Of a stretch of DNA of 5,076 nucleotides, positions 1-5,076 are shown piece by piece; the stretch's first letter is position 1; every line of letters starts with the position of its first letter. The DNA lies in NCBI GenBank assembly GCA_030146745.1, contig JASLBD010000396.1, positions 1-5,076 of the forward strand. The letters are read 5' to 3'. A program made the position numbers and the translations under genes. The notes under the pieces are model-generated. The model saw only the letters and a list, made by a program, of their open reading frames with translations. It was not told the DNA's origin and made no database searches. The stretch comes from Allosphingosinicella sp. (GTDB lineage: Bacteria; Pseudomonadota; Alphaproteobacteria; Sphingomonadales; Sphingomonadaceae).

Positions 1-298
1 CCTCCTGACCGGAGAGACGGTCCACGCCGCCTTCGTCGCTCCGACCGGGGTCATCCTGTTCACCGACCGCCGGATCCTGCTCGCCCAGCGCGAGCATCTG
101 CTCGAGGCCAGGATCGAGACCAGCTCCTATTCCTATCGGGCGGTGCGGCATTTCTCGATCCAGGAGGGGGAGGCCGCCGAAAGCCGCTCCACCGTCCGCA
201 TCTGGCTCGGCGACGAGCCCCAGCCGCTCCACCTGCGCGCCAATCCCGGCACGGACCTGCGCCCGCTCCAGCGCCTGCTCGCCGAACGGCTCGTCTGA
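1..298 (+). CDS. PH domain-containing protein, C-terminal part (5' end outside window)
   Basis: The reading frame is open from the first complete codon at 2 to a TGA at 296-298, giving 98 visible residues; the start lies upstream of the window. The visible part begins LLTGETVHAAF, continues with a GVILFTDRRILLAQ strand pair (residues 16-29), then SYSYRAVRHFSIQEG (42-56), VRIWLG (65-70), and ends in an amphipathic helix TDLRPLQRLLAERL. This order (a 'FTdrRlll' strand, 'S.pY.sI..FSve', an 'l.iw' strand, then a C-terminal helix 'i..LL.e.l') is the bacterial Pleckstrin-homology fold of the bPH_1 family, small proteins of about 120-130 residues, so only about 25-30 residues should be missing. I see no membrane segment. 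The molecular role of this family is poorly defined, and no partner can be inferred here. The downstream gene is convergent, so this gene ends its own transcription unit. Confidence 0.85.
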   Translation, partial: LLTGETVHAAFVAPTGVILFTDRRILLAQREHLLEARIETSSYSYRAVRHFSIQEGEAAESRSTVRIWLGDEPQPLHLRANPGTDLRPLQRLLAERLV

Positions 299-302
299 CG
301 TA

Positions 303-388
303 CGTCGCCCCAGCGCAGGCTGGGCCCCGGCGGGTGAAGACCCAGGCGCCCTTCACTCGCTGGGATCCCGGCCTTCGCCGGGATGACG
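303..388. repeat. Intergenic palindromic repeat of the 'VIPAKAGIP' type
   Basis: The gap between the two convergent genes is filled by palindromic sequence. At 365-384 there is a perfect 8-bp stem (ATCCCGGC / GCCGGGAT) around the loop CTTC. At 309-324 there is a perfect 6-bp stem (CCCAGC / GCTGGG) around GCAG. Between them are GTGAAG (about 334-339) and CTTCAC (about 351-356), and CCCAG (341-345) and CTGGG (360-364), both inverted pairs. The outer ends CGTC (303-306) and GACG (385-388) are also inverted. Read on the - strand, the element gives VIPAKAGIP followed by PGPSLRWGD, spurious peptides that recur widely in proteobacterial genomes because this extragenic repeat is common. It is not a gene. 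It probably acts as a REP-like transcript end or processing structure; mobilisation by a REP-associated transposase is possible but cannot be judged from one copy. Confidence 0.7.
365..384. terminator. Possible bidirectional hairpin between convergent genes
   Basis: A perfect 8-bp GC-rich stem with a CTTC tetraloop sits about 65 bp after the PH-domain stop codon and 15 bp after the esterase stop on the opposite strand, the expected place for a shared terminator. There is no T-run on either side, so it does not meet the classic intrinsic terminator pattern. It is part of the repeat element and may serve termination only incidentally. Confidence 0.35.
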
Positions 389-398
389 GCGAGGCGGG

Positions 399-1499
399 TC
401 AGCGCATCAGGCCGGCTTTGCGGAGAGCGTCCTCGATCACCTTCTGCGGGCCGCTCGCCTGCGGCAGCGCCTTGGCCGCGGCCGGCCTGGTCCGGGCCGG
501 GACGGCGGGACGTGCCTCTTGCGGCGGCTCCGCCGCCTCCGGCGCGATTGCGAAGAAGGCGGCGATTCGGGCCGTCGAGCTCAGGCCGACGTCGAGCATG
601 TGCGCGCCCGCTTCGCCCAGCGCATCCTCGCCGCTTCCGTCGAGGGGAATGCCGTGGGCCATGCCGGTGATCACATATTGCTCGACCAGCGGCTCCCCTT
701 TCGGATCCAGCCAGGCCCGGCGGGGATAGCCCTCGACCCGGTCGCTTCGGTCCGGCTCCGGGCCGACGCCGTGGAGGTGGGTCCATTGCAGGACGATCGC
801 GTCGGCGTTGCTTGCGACGACGGTGCGGTCGGCGCTGCCCTGCCAGACCTGGACCCGCGGCCAGGACCCCTTGTGCGAAGACGCCCGGCGGACGCTGGCG
901 CCGAGCTCGGCGGCATCGCTGCGGGCGCGGCCGCCCATGCAGTCGAACGCCTCGGCGACGTCGCCGGCGCAGCCGTAGGCCACTCCGGCGATGATCGCCC
1001 CGGCGGCGAAGACCTCCGGATAGGTGGCGAGCATCGCCGAGGCCATGGCGCCGCCGGCGCTGAGCCCGGTGACGAAGACCCGCTCAGGATCGGCGCCGTG
1101 GTCCTCCTTCATCGCCTCGATCATCGCTCGGATCGAGGCCGCCTCGCCCCTGCCGCGTCTCGTGTCCTCGCCTGAGAACCAGTTGAAGCACAGCATCGGG
1201 TTGTTGGAACGGCGCTGCTCCGGAAAGAGGAGGATGAAGCCGTGGCGGTCGGCGAGCGTCGACCATCCCGAGCCGTGATCGTAGACCGCCGCGTCCTGCG
1301 TACAGCCGTGGAGCACGACCACCAGCGGCGCCGGCCCCTCGATCCCGGCCGGCACGTAGTAGCGGGCGTTGAGGTCGCCGGGATTGTCGCCGGCCCAATC
1401 GAGATCGGAAAGCCGGTCCCGGATGGCGGAGGGCGCCGCGAAGGCGCTCCTTCCCTTGCGGCTCGCCCGAAGGCGTACACGCGGACGAACGGCAGGCAT
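399..1499 (-). CDS. PHB depolymerase family esterase (intracellular type)
   Basis: Predicted alpha/beta-hydrolase of 366 residues from the esterase/PHB depolymerase family, which hydrolyses short-chain polyhydroxyalkanoate or related ester bonds. The core shows an oxyanion-hole motif HGCTQ (64-68), the lipase box GLSAGG with nucleophile Ser147, the acid Asp224 in GSADRTV and the base His282 in GMAHGIPL, so the catalytic set is complete. An alanine/proline-rich linker (about 318-350) leads to a short C-terminal helix, PQKVIEDALRKAGLMR. The basic N-terminus has no hydrophobic core and hence no signal peptide, so the enzyme is probably cytoplasmic. The frame stays open upstream to an ATG at 1652, but I choose the ATG at 1497-1499 because a strong GGGGAGA ribosome site precedes it by 8 nt and homology begins soon after. 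The gene stands alone, convergent with the PH-domain gene and divergent from the methyltransferase operon. Substrate identity (PHB or another ester) is not settled by sequence. Confidence 0.9.
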   Translation of the reverse strand: MPAVRPRVRLRASRKGRSAFAAPSAIRDRLSDLDWAGDNPGDLNARYYVPAGIEGPAPLVVVLHGCTQDAAVYDHGSGWSTLADRHGFILLFPEQRRSNNPMLCFNWFSGEDTRRGRGEAASIRAMIEAMKEDHGADPERVFVTGLSAGGAMASAMLATYPEVFAAGAIIAGVAYGCAGDVAEAFDCMGGRARSDAAELGASVRRASSHKGSWPRVQVWQGSADRTVVASNADAIVLQWTHLHGVGPEPDRSDRVEGYPRRAWLDPKGEPLVEQYVITGMAHGIPLDGSGEDALGEAGAHMLDVGLSSTARIAAFFAIAPEAAEPPQEARPAVPARTRPAAAKALPQASGPQKVIEDALRKAGLMR

Positions 1500-1507
1500 A
1501 AGCTTAC

Positions 1508-1514
1508 TCTCCCC
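1508..1514 (-). promoter_or_regulatory. Ribosome binding site of the esterase gene
   Basis: On the - strand this reads GGGGAGA, 8 nt before the ATG at 1497-1499. It is the only good Shine-Dalgarno match near any candidate start of this gene and is the reason the upstream in-frame ATG at 1652 was not used. Confidence 0.65.
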
Positions 1515-1568
1515 GGCAGGGCCCCGGACGAAGGGGCGCTTGGTACGAGAACGATATGGGGGGACTTT

Positions 1569-1583
1569 TGTTGCAGTGCAACA
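1569..1583. promoter_or_regulatory. 15-bp perfect palindrome, candidate PhaR-type operator
   Basis: TGTTGCA-G-TGCAACA is a perfect 7+7 bp inverted repeat with a single central base, 70-84 bp upstream of the esterase start codon. PhaR regulators of polyhydroxyalkanoate granule genes in alphaproteobacteria such as Paracoccus bind TGC...GCA-type dyads, and the downstream gene is a PHA depolymerase-family esterase. The link is therefore plausible, but it rests on a remembered consensus and gene context. On the - strand TTGCAC inside it could be a poor -35 with CATATC as a poor -10, so a bound protein would cover the promoter. Confidence 0.45.
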
Positions 1584-1605
1584 TGATCGAGGCGTGCGAT
1601 CAGGC

Positions 1606-1615
1606 CCGTTAACGG
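1606..1615. promoter_or_regulatory. 10-bp perfect palindrome in the divergent intergenic region
   Basis: CCGTTAACGG is self-complementary and lies between the two divergent genes. It is short enough to be chance. GATCAGGCC (1598-1606) just before it recurs as GATCAGGTC at 1638-1646, 40 bp further on. No function can be assigned. Confidence 0.2.
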
Positions 1616-1645
1616 CTTGTCCAAGGTTTCCTTTACGGATCAGGT

Positions 1646-1689
1646 CGGGCATGATACCCGTTCTGAAGTTCGGGTATGTTGCCCGAACT
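1646..1689. promoter_or_regulatory. Paired palindromes upstream of the operon, candidate autoregulatory operator
   Basis: Two similar palindromic cores lie 25 bp apart: CGGGCATGATACCCG (1646-1660) and CGGGTATGTTGCCCG (1671-1685). The first is close to the reverse complement of the second (12 of 15 positions). The second extends to a perfect 8-bp inverted repeat, AGTTCGGG (1667-1674) and CCCGAACT (1682-1689), around TATGTTG. The pair sits immediately before the MerR-like gene and ends 10 bp before its preferred start. CATGAT (1650-1655) inside the first core is a weak -10 candidate. Repeated dyads at an operon start, next to a gene for a small DNA-binding protein, suggest a site for autoregulation. 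Which protein binds is inference. Confidence 0.5.
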
Positions 1690-1690
1690 C

Positions 1691-1696
1691 GGAGGG
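1691..1696 (+). promoter_or_regulatory. Ribosome binding site deciding the start of the MerR-like gene
   Basis: GGAGGG precedes the in-frame GTG at 1700-1702 with a short gap of 3-4 nt. The competing ATG at 1676 has no comparable site and falls in the spacer of the second palindrome. The short gap keeps this from being certain. Confidence 0.45.
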
Positions 1697-1699
1697 TGC

Positions 1700-2209
1700 G
1701 TGCGGCTGGTCAGATCTCGGGACGTGCCTGCACTGACGGGACTCACCGCCGATCAGCTGCGCGAGTGGACGGTGCGTCGTAGTCTGGTTCAGCCGGACGA
1801 GCCTGCCCAGAAGCGGGGGAGCGAGGCCAAGTTCGCTTGGCAGACCGTTCTGGTGCTTCGGCTTGCCGTTGTTTTACGGACTCGCTTCCTTGTCGAACTC
1901 CAGGCTCATCGCGAGCTTCTTTCGTCCGCGCGGAAGCTGTTCGACGGCGCCTCATTCCCGGGGCTGTGGGGAGGGACGCTCGCGATCTACGGCCTGACCC
2001 GGTGCGAGCTGCTGAGTGCCCGGACCCCGCTTCCCTCCCCGGACGAGGACGCAATCCTGCTTCGTCTGAACCGCCACCTGGAGGCGCTATCGCAAGGGTT
2101 CGGGCTTCCGGAGCCGGTTTCGCAGCTGCCCCTCTTTCCGGCCGTCGGCCTCAGAGGCGCCACCGAAGGCACCGCCGAGCGCCGACGGACCGCCGGGGTT
2201 CGAACGTGA
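1700..2209 (+). CDS. MerR-like winged helix-turn-helix DNA-binding protein
   Basis: A 169-residue protein from the GTG at 1700. Residues 6-33, SRDVPALTGLTADQLREW followed by TVRRSLVQPD, match the MerR-type N-terminal helix-turn-helix, and a wing-like stretch then leads to FAWQTVLVLRLAVVLRTRF (about 45-63), the position of the 'y...dv..L..I..L' helix after the MerR wing. The rest (about 70-169) resembles no effector domain I know; it has one Cys and no metal-binding cluster, and its last 20 residues are low-complexity and basic. An ATG at 1676 would add 8 residues (MLPELGGC) but lacks a ribosome site and lies inside a palindrome. The stop codon overlaps the methyltransferase start (GTGA), so the two are probably co-translated. 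Likely role: transcriptional control of the operon, comparable to controller proteins of restriction-modification systems. It might instead act directly with the methyltransferase. Fold confidence is good; role is inferred. Confidence 0.75.
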   Translation: MRLVRSRDVPALTGLTADQLREWTVRRSLVQPDEPAQKRGSEAKFAWQTVLVLRLAVVLRTRFLVELQAHRELLSSARKLFDGASFPGLWGGTLAIYGLTRCELLSARTPLPSPDEDAILLRLNRHLEALSQGFGLPEPVSQLPLFPAVGLRGATEGTAERRRTAGVRT

Positions 2210-4701
2210 GTGCGCTCCAGACGATCGAGACCGAGCTCCGGCATATCGGCTACGCTTCGGAAGCCATCATCCGAGGCTACACGTTTGCGGACGTTCTTTC
2301 GACCGGGGGAGAGCCGCGCCGCGTGGAGCTGGCGGCGTTTACGCAGGTCCCGGAATCGTACCGGTCGGCCGCCTTCGGTGTGGTCATGGAAGAAGATGAG
2401 AACTCGCTCGTTGAGAGCCGCGCGCTCGGTGCGCCGATCCTTTTCTCAATCGGGCAGCAGAATGTGGGGGTCTGGCGTGTCGGCGCACAGGGCGCGCCGA
2501 GGCTGCTCGAGCGCGTCGGCCTGGACGCACTGCCGGACCTCTTTCAGCGCAACGCGGAGCGCTGGCGGCCCCAGTCGGTCCATCGCGCAAAGTCGCTCGG
2601 ACAAGCGCAAACCGCCTATCAACTCGACTTCGTCGATCTCGGGCTGGTGCCGGCCATCGAGCACGAAGTCGAGGACAAGCTCGATCGCTTGCTGCGCCAG
2701 GTTGTCGAAGAGCTCATGCTCGGCCTGGACAGCGAGAGGGAAGAGGCTGCGTTCCGCACGACTTTCCGGTTGCTCGCCGCGAAGATCCTGCTCGACCGCG
2801 AGCATCCTGCGGCCGATAAATGGCGGGAGTTGCCGGTCACCAAGGTGCTCGAGGGCATTGAGAGCTATTATGGGCTCGGTCAGCTTGCCTCCGAGCCACT
2901 GGCCGGGGTGCCTGCCCCCTCGACCGAGATGGCCTGGCGAACACTTTTGCAGGCCATCAGCTTCCGGAACATCTCCTCGGACAGCTTGGCCTTCGTCTAC
3001 GAAAACACCCTCGTCACGAGGGACACGCGCAAGCGCTTCGGGACGCACAGCACGCCCCGGCAGGTGGCGGAGTACGTCGTCAATCGGCTGGACCTGAGCC
3101 AGTTCGACCTCGAAGAGCTCACCGTGTTCGAGCCTTTCACTGGTGCGGGCGCCTTTCTTGTCGCTGCATTGCGCCACATGCGCGATCTCCTGCCCGAGGG
3201 GCTCTCGGGGGAGGAGCGGCATGCGTTCCTCGTGCCGCGCATTCGCGGCGCTGAGATCGACGCCTTCGCTTGCGAGGTGGCGACGCTGTCGCTGATCCTG
3301 GCCGACTACCCGAACGCCAATGGCTGGAAGATCGCCAACGAGGACCTGTTCCGACCTGGCACGCTTGCGCAGCGGATCGGGGCGGCGAAGGTTGTCCTCT
3401 GCAACCCGCCCTGGGAGGATTTCGATCCCGAAGAGCGCGCCGAGTATCCGGAGATGGGGGCGAAGTCCTTCTCAAAACCGATGGCCGTCCTGCGAACTGT
3501 CCTGGATGCTGAACCTGAGGCGATCGGATTCGTCATCCCACAGGGTTTTCTGCGGCAGCAGCAATATGGCCAGCTGCGCCAGGCGATCGCCGATCGATAC
3601 CGGCGCGTCGAGCTGACTTCGCTCCCCGATCGGATCTTCCAGCGTGCTGGCTTCGAAGCAGCGGTTCTGATTGCGAGCGATCTGCGGGACGGGGCGGAGG
3701 AACGGCAGGTTCAGTTGGTGTCGACTGTGGTTTCCGATCGCAATCGAGCCGACTTCCTGGCGAGTGGCAAGGTAACCACCGAGCGGCGCAGAACGAAGTC
3801 CGTCCTCTCGGGGGACCTGTGGATCGGCGAGCTCGACGAGCTATGGGAGGTAGTGGAGCGCTTTCCTCGATTGGGCGAAGTGGCGGAGGTTTACCGGGGG
3901 CTGAAGTGGTGGAAACAGGGCAGCGGACTCTCGAAGTCACCGCGCGAAGGTTTCGCGCCCGGCGTGTTCAAGCCGGCAAGCTCCCTTTCACAGTTCTGCC
4001 TGGCCGACCTGGTCTATCTTGATGTCAGTCCCGAGGCGGCGATGCGCCCCGCACCGCTGACCAGAGCATGGGACCAGCCTAAAGTGCTGACGAACGTCGC
4101 GCGGCTCTCGCGGGGACCGTGGCGAATGGCTGCGGCTTCCGACAGGTCCGGGCTCGTCGCATCGCAGGCGTTCTTCGGCATCTGGCCTACGAGCGACCGG
4201 CTTCCTCTGGAAGCTTTGGAAGCGATCCTCAACGGACCCCTTGCCAACGCGTTCCTTACCGAACGCGCCTCCAACCAGCACTTTACCAATGAACTGCTGA
4301 AGCTCCTTCCGATGCCCAGGCGGGCGCTTGGCCGCACCGTGGAAGCCGTGAGGCGCTATCGGGCGGTGCTTGCGGCTGCTCGCGCCGAAGCACTGAAACC
4401 CGCGGGGAGCGATGACATTTTGAACAGGCTTTTGGTCGAGGTGGATGCGGAGGTGCTGAGAGCCTACGATCTGCCGCCCAGGCTGGAGCGTCGCCTGCTC
4501 GAGTTCTTCCGTAACCATGAGCACGAGCGCCGAGTGGATCACCCGTTCGATGGGTGGCTGCCGGAGGATTTCACGGCGTACATGCCGTTGCATGAATATC
4601 TCGGTCCCTTGGTCGAGCGTAACCGCGGAGCCTGGGTGTTGGAGGCGTTTACGCCCGCACCCGAAGAAGAGGTGGAGCGGCTCAGGCTGTACATCTACTG
4701 A
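2206..4701 (+). CDS. N6-adenine DNA methyltransferase, gamma class, type IIG-like architecture
   Basis: An 831-residue SAM-dependent DNA methyltransferase predicted to methylate adenine N6. In order: an N-terminal region of unknown function (1-150), a helical region (150-260), motif X-like FGTHSTP (278-284), SAM-binding motif I FEPFTGAGAF (308-317), motif II GAEIDAFACEVA (348-359), NEDLF (378-382), catalytic motif IV NPPW (400-403) and FVIPQGFLRQQQYGQLR (442-458). The C-terminal half (about 555-705) looks like a target recognition domain, with VYRGLKWW, KVLTNVARLSRG and NQHFTNELLKLLPMP. The order X-I-IV-TRD defines the gamma class typical of type I HsdM and type IIG enzymes. Type IIG enzymes carry an N-terminal D...ExK nuclease; I find none here. 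The start is the GTG at 2206 overlapping the previous stop; its ribosome site is weak (GGGG at 2195-2198), consistent with coupling. The stop overlaps the PIN gene start (TGATG). The specificity and the restriction partner are unknown. Confidence 0.9.
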   Translation: MSALQTIETELRHIGYASEAIIRGYTFADVLSTGGEPRRVELAAFTQVPESYRSAAFGVVMEEDENSLVESRALGAPILFSIGQQNVGVWRVGAQGAPRLLERVGLDALPDLFQRNAERWRPQSVHRAKSLGQAQTAYQLDFVDLGLVPAIEHEVEDKLDRLLRQVVEELMLGLDSEREEAAFRTTFRLLAAKILLDREHPAADKWRELPVTKVLEGIESYYGLGQLASEPLAGVPAPSTEMAWRTLLQAISFRNISSDSLAFVYENTLVTRDTRKRFGTHSTPRQVAEYVVNRLDLSQFDLEELTVFEPFTGAGAFLVAALRHMRDLLPEGLSGEERHAFLVPRIRGAEIDAFACEVATLSLILADYPNANGWKIANEDLFRPGTLAQRIGAAKVVLCNPPWEDFDPEERAEYPEMGAKSFSKPMAVLRTVLDAEPEAIGFVIPQGFLRQQQYGQLRQAIADRYRRVELTSLPDRIFQRAGFEAAVLIASDLRDGAEERQVQLVSTVVSDRNRADFLASGKVTTERRRTKSVLSGDLWIGELDELWEVVERFPRLGEVAEVYRGLKWWKQGSGLSKSPREGFAPGVFKPASSLSQFCLADLVYLDVSPEAAMRPAPLTRAWDQPKVLTNVARLSRGPWRMAAASDRSGLVASQAFFGIWPTSDRLPLEALEAILNGPLANAFLTERASNQHFTNELLKLLPMPRRALGRTVEAVRRYRAVLAAARAEALKPAGSDDILNRLLVEVDAEVLRAYDLPPRLERRLLEFFRNHEHERRVDHPFDGWLPEDFTAYMPLHEYLGPLVERNRGAWVLEAFTPAPEEEVERLRLYIY

Positions 4702-5076
4702 TGGACATCTATCTCCTCGACACCAATATCGTGTCTGTCCTCTACGACGCAGGACGGTCGAACCACCTTGCCGTTCGCAACGCACTTGCCGGCTTCGACC
4801 CGGCAGCGCCGCAGCTCGTTTCGGCGATCACGATTGGCGAGCTGCGCTTTGGTCTGGCTCTCTCGCGCGCGGCGGGACGGCCGCTGGCGCACATTGAGGC
4901 TTGCATCGAGCGGTCGGAGGAGCATCCGTTGGCTGAGGTCGGCCGGCACACGGCCGAGGCCTTTGGGTATGTGAAGTCGAGCGTCGCGCTGCAACGTGTC
5001 GACATTCAGCGACGCATTGCCCGTTGGGTCGAAGTCTGGTCTGATCGGGTGACGGCGCAGCTTCTGCAGATTGACG
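4701..5076 (+). CDS. PIN-domain protein (VapC-like ribonuclease fold), 3' end outside window
   Basis: The ATG at 4701 overlaps the methyltransferase stop (TGATG), and 125 residues are visible before the window ends without a stop. The start MDIYLLDTNIVSVLY carries the first PIN acidic residue (Asp7), and SAITIGELRFGLAL (41-54) carries the second (Glu47). The usual third motif (G..i..nD..IAA) would follow the last visible residues LLQID and cannot be checked. PIN proteins are metal-dependent nucleases, mostly toxins cutting tRNA or rRNA. Between the YVKSSVAL helix and the expected third motif there is an extra basic, helical stretch (about 98-118, RVDIQRRIARWVEVWSDRVT) longer than in ordinary VapC proteins. 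No VapB-like antitoxin precedes it; the upstream partner is the methyltransferase. It may be the effector nuclease of the operon or an orphan toxin. The fold call is firm, the role is inference. Confidence 0.85.
   Translation, partial: MDIYLLDTNIVSVLYDAGRSNHLAVRNALAGFDPAAPQLVSAITIGELRFGLALSRAAGRPLAHIEACIERSEEHPLAEVGRHTAEAFGYVKSSVALQRVDIQRRIARWVEVWSDRVTAQLLQID

Noticed and set aside
297..306. Perfect palindrome GACGTACGTC overlapping the PH-domain stop codon
   Set aside because: It is ten bases only, has no gene starting nearby, and abuts the repeat element; it is likely chance or part of that element.
519..1175. Open frame of 218 codons on the + strand within the esterase gene
   Set aside because: It is opposite an enzyme with a complete catalytic set, and its product is Ala/Gly/Arg-rich without motifs.
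1500..1652. N-terminal extension of the esterase to the ATG at 1652
   Set aside because: The extra 51 residues are not family-like, run through the divergent regulatory region and the 15-bp palindrome, and a good ribosome site marks the ATG at 1497-1499.
1590..1700. Possible tRNA or attachment site at the boundary of the operon
   Set aside because: I saw no cloverleaf, no TTCGA-type T-loop and no long direct repeat; the GATCAGG pair is only nine bases with a mismatch.
1837..2205. The methyltransferase frame stays open upstream to an ATG at 1837, which would add 123 residues
   Set aside because: This stretch overlaps the MerR-like gene in another frame and reads as low-complexity Arg/Pro/Gly-rich sequence typical of a high-GC shadow. 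The GTG at 2206 overlaps the previous stop and starts a plausible domain.
2446..3222. Long open frame on the - strand inside the methyltransferase gene (258 codons)
   Set aside because: It lies wholly antisense to a gene with clear motifs, and shows no domain of its own; it is a GC-driven shadow.
3988..4785. Long open frame on the - strand across the methyltransferase/PIN junction (265 codons)
   Set aside because: It is antisense to two well-supported genes and has no recognisable family features.

Overview
The window looks like chromosomal DNA from a high-GC alphaproteobacterium, most likely a sphingomonad or close relative. The grounds are a very GC-rich coding background on the left, a cytoplasmic PHB-depolymerase-type esterase, and between two convergent genes a palindromic repeat whose reverse strand reads as 'VIPAKAGIP', a signature of a repeat common in that group. 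The taxonomic call is an inference from these traits only.

Left part (1-1499), housekeeping-like: the end of a bacterial PH-domain protein (+ strand, cut by the window edge), a short intergenic palindromic repeat (about 303-388), then a convergent, intact polyhydroxyalkanoate depolymerase-family esterase (- strand, 399-1499) with all catalytic residues visible. A 15-bp perfect palindrome, TTGCA-N-TGCAA-like, lies about 70 bp upstream of the esterase start and could be a PhaR-type operator.

Middle (1500-1699): a divergent intergenic region of about 200 bp. It holds the palindrome above, a 10-bp palindrome, and two related palindromes 25 bp apart just before the right-hand operon. I see no tRNA, no integrase and no transposon end.

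Right part (1700-5076): a tight three-gene operon, somewhat lower in GC than the left part. It encodes (1) a small MerR-like winged-helix DNA-binding protein, (2) an 831-residue gamma-class N6-adenine DNA methyltransferase (motif I EPFTGAGAF, motif IV NPPW, C-terminal target recognition region) whose N-terminus shows no recognisable nuclease motif, and (3) a PIN-domain protein (VapC-like RNase fold) truncated by the window edge. Both junctions are start/stop overlaps (GTGA and TGATG), so the genes are probably translationally coupled.

This operon is the notable system in the window. It resembles a restriction-modification or anti-phage cassette in which the methyltransferase is accompanied by a PIN nuclease, with no obvious restriction endonuclease and no VapB-type antitoxin, and with a MerR-like protein as possible controller. 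That reading is inference; the domain calls are well supported.
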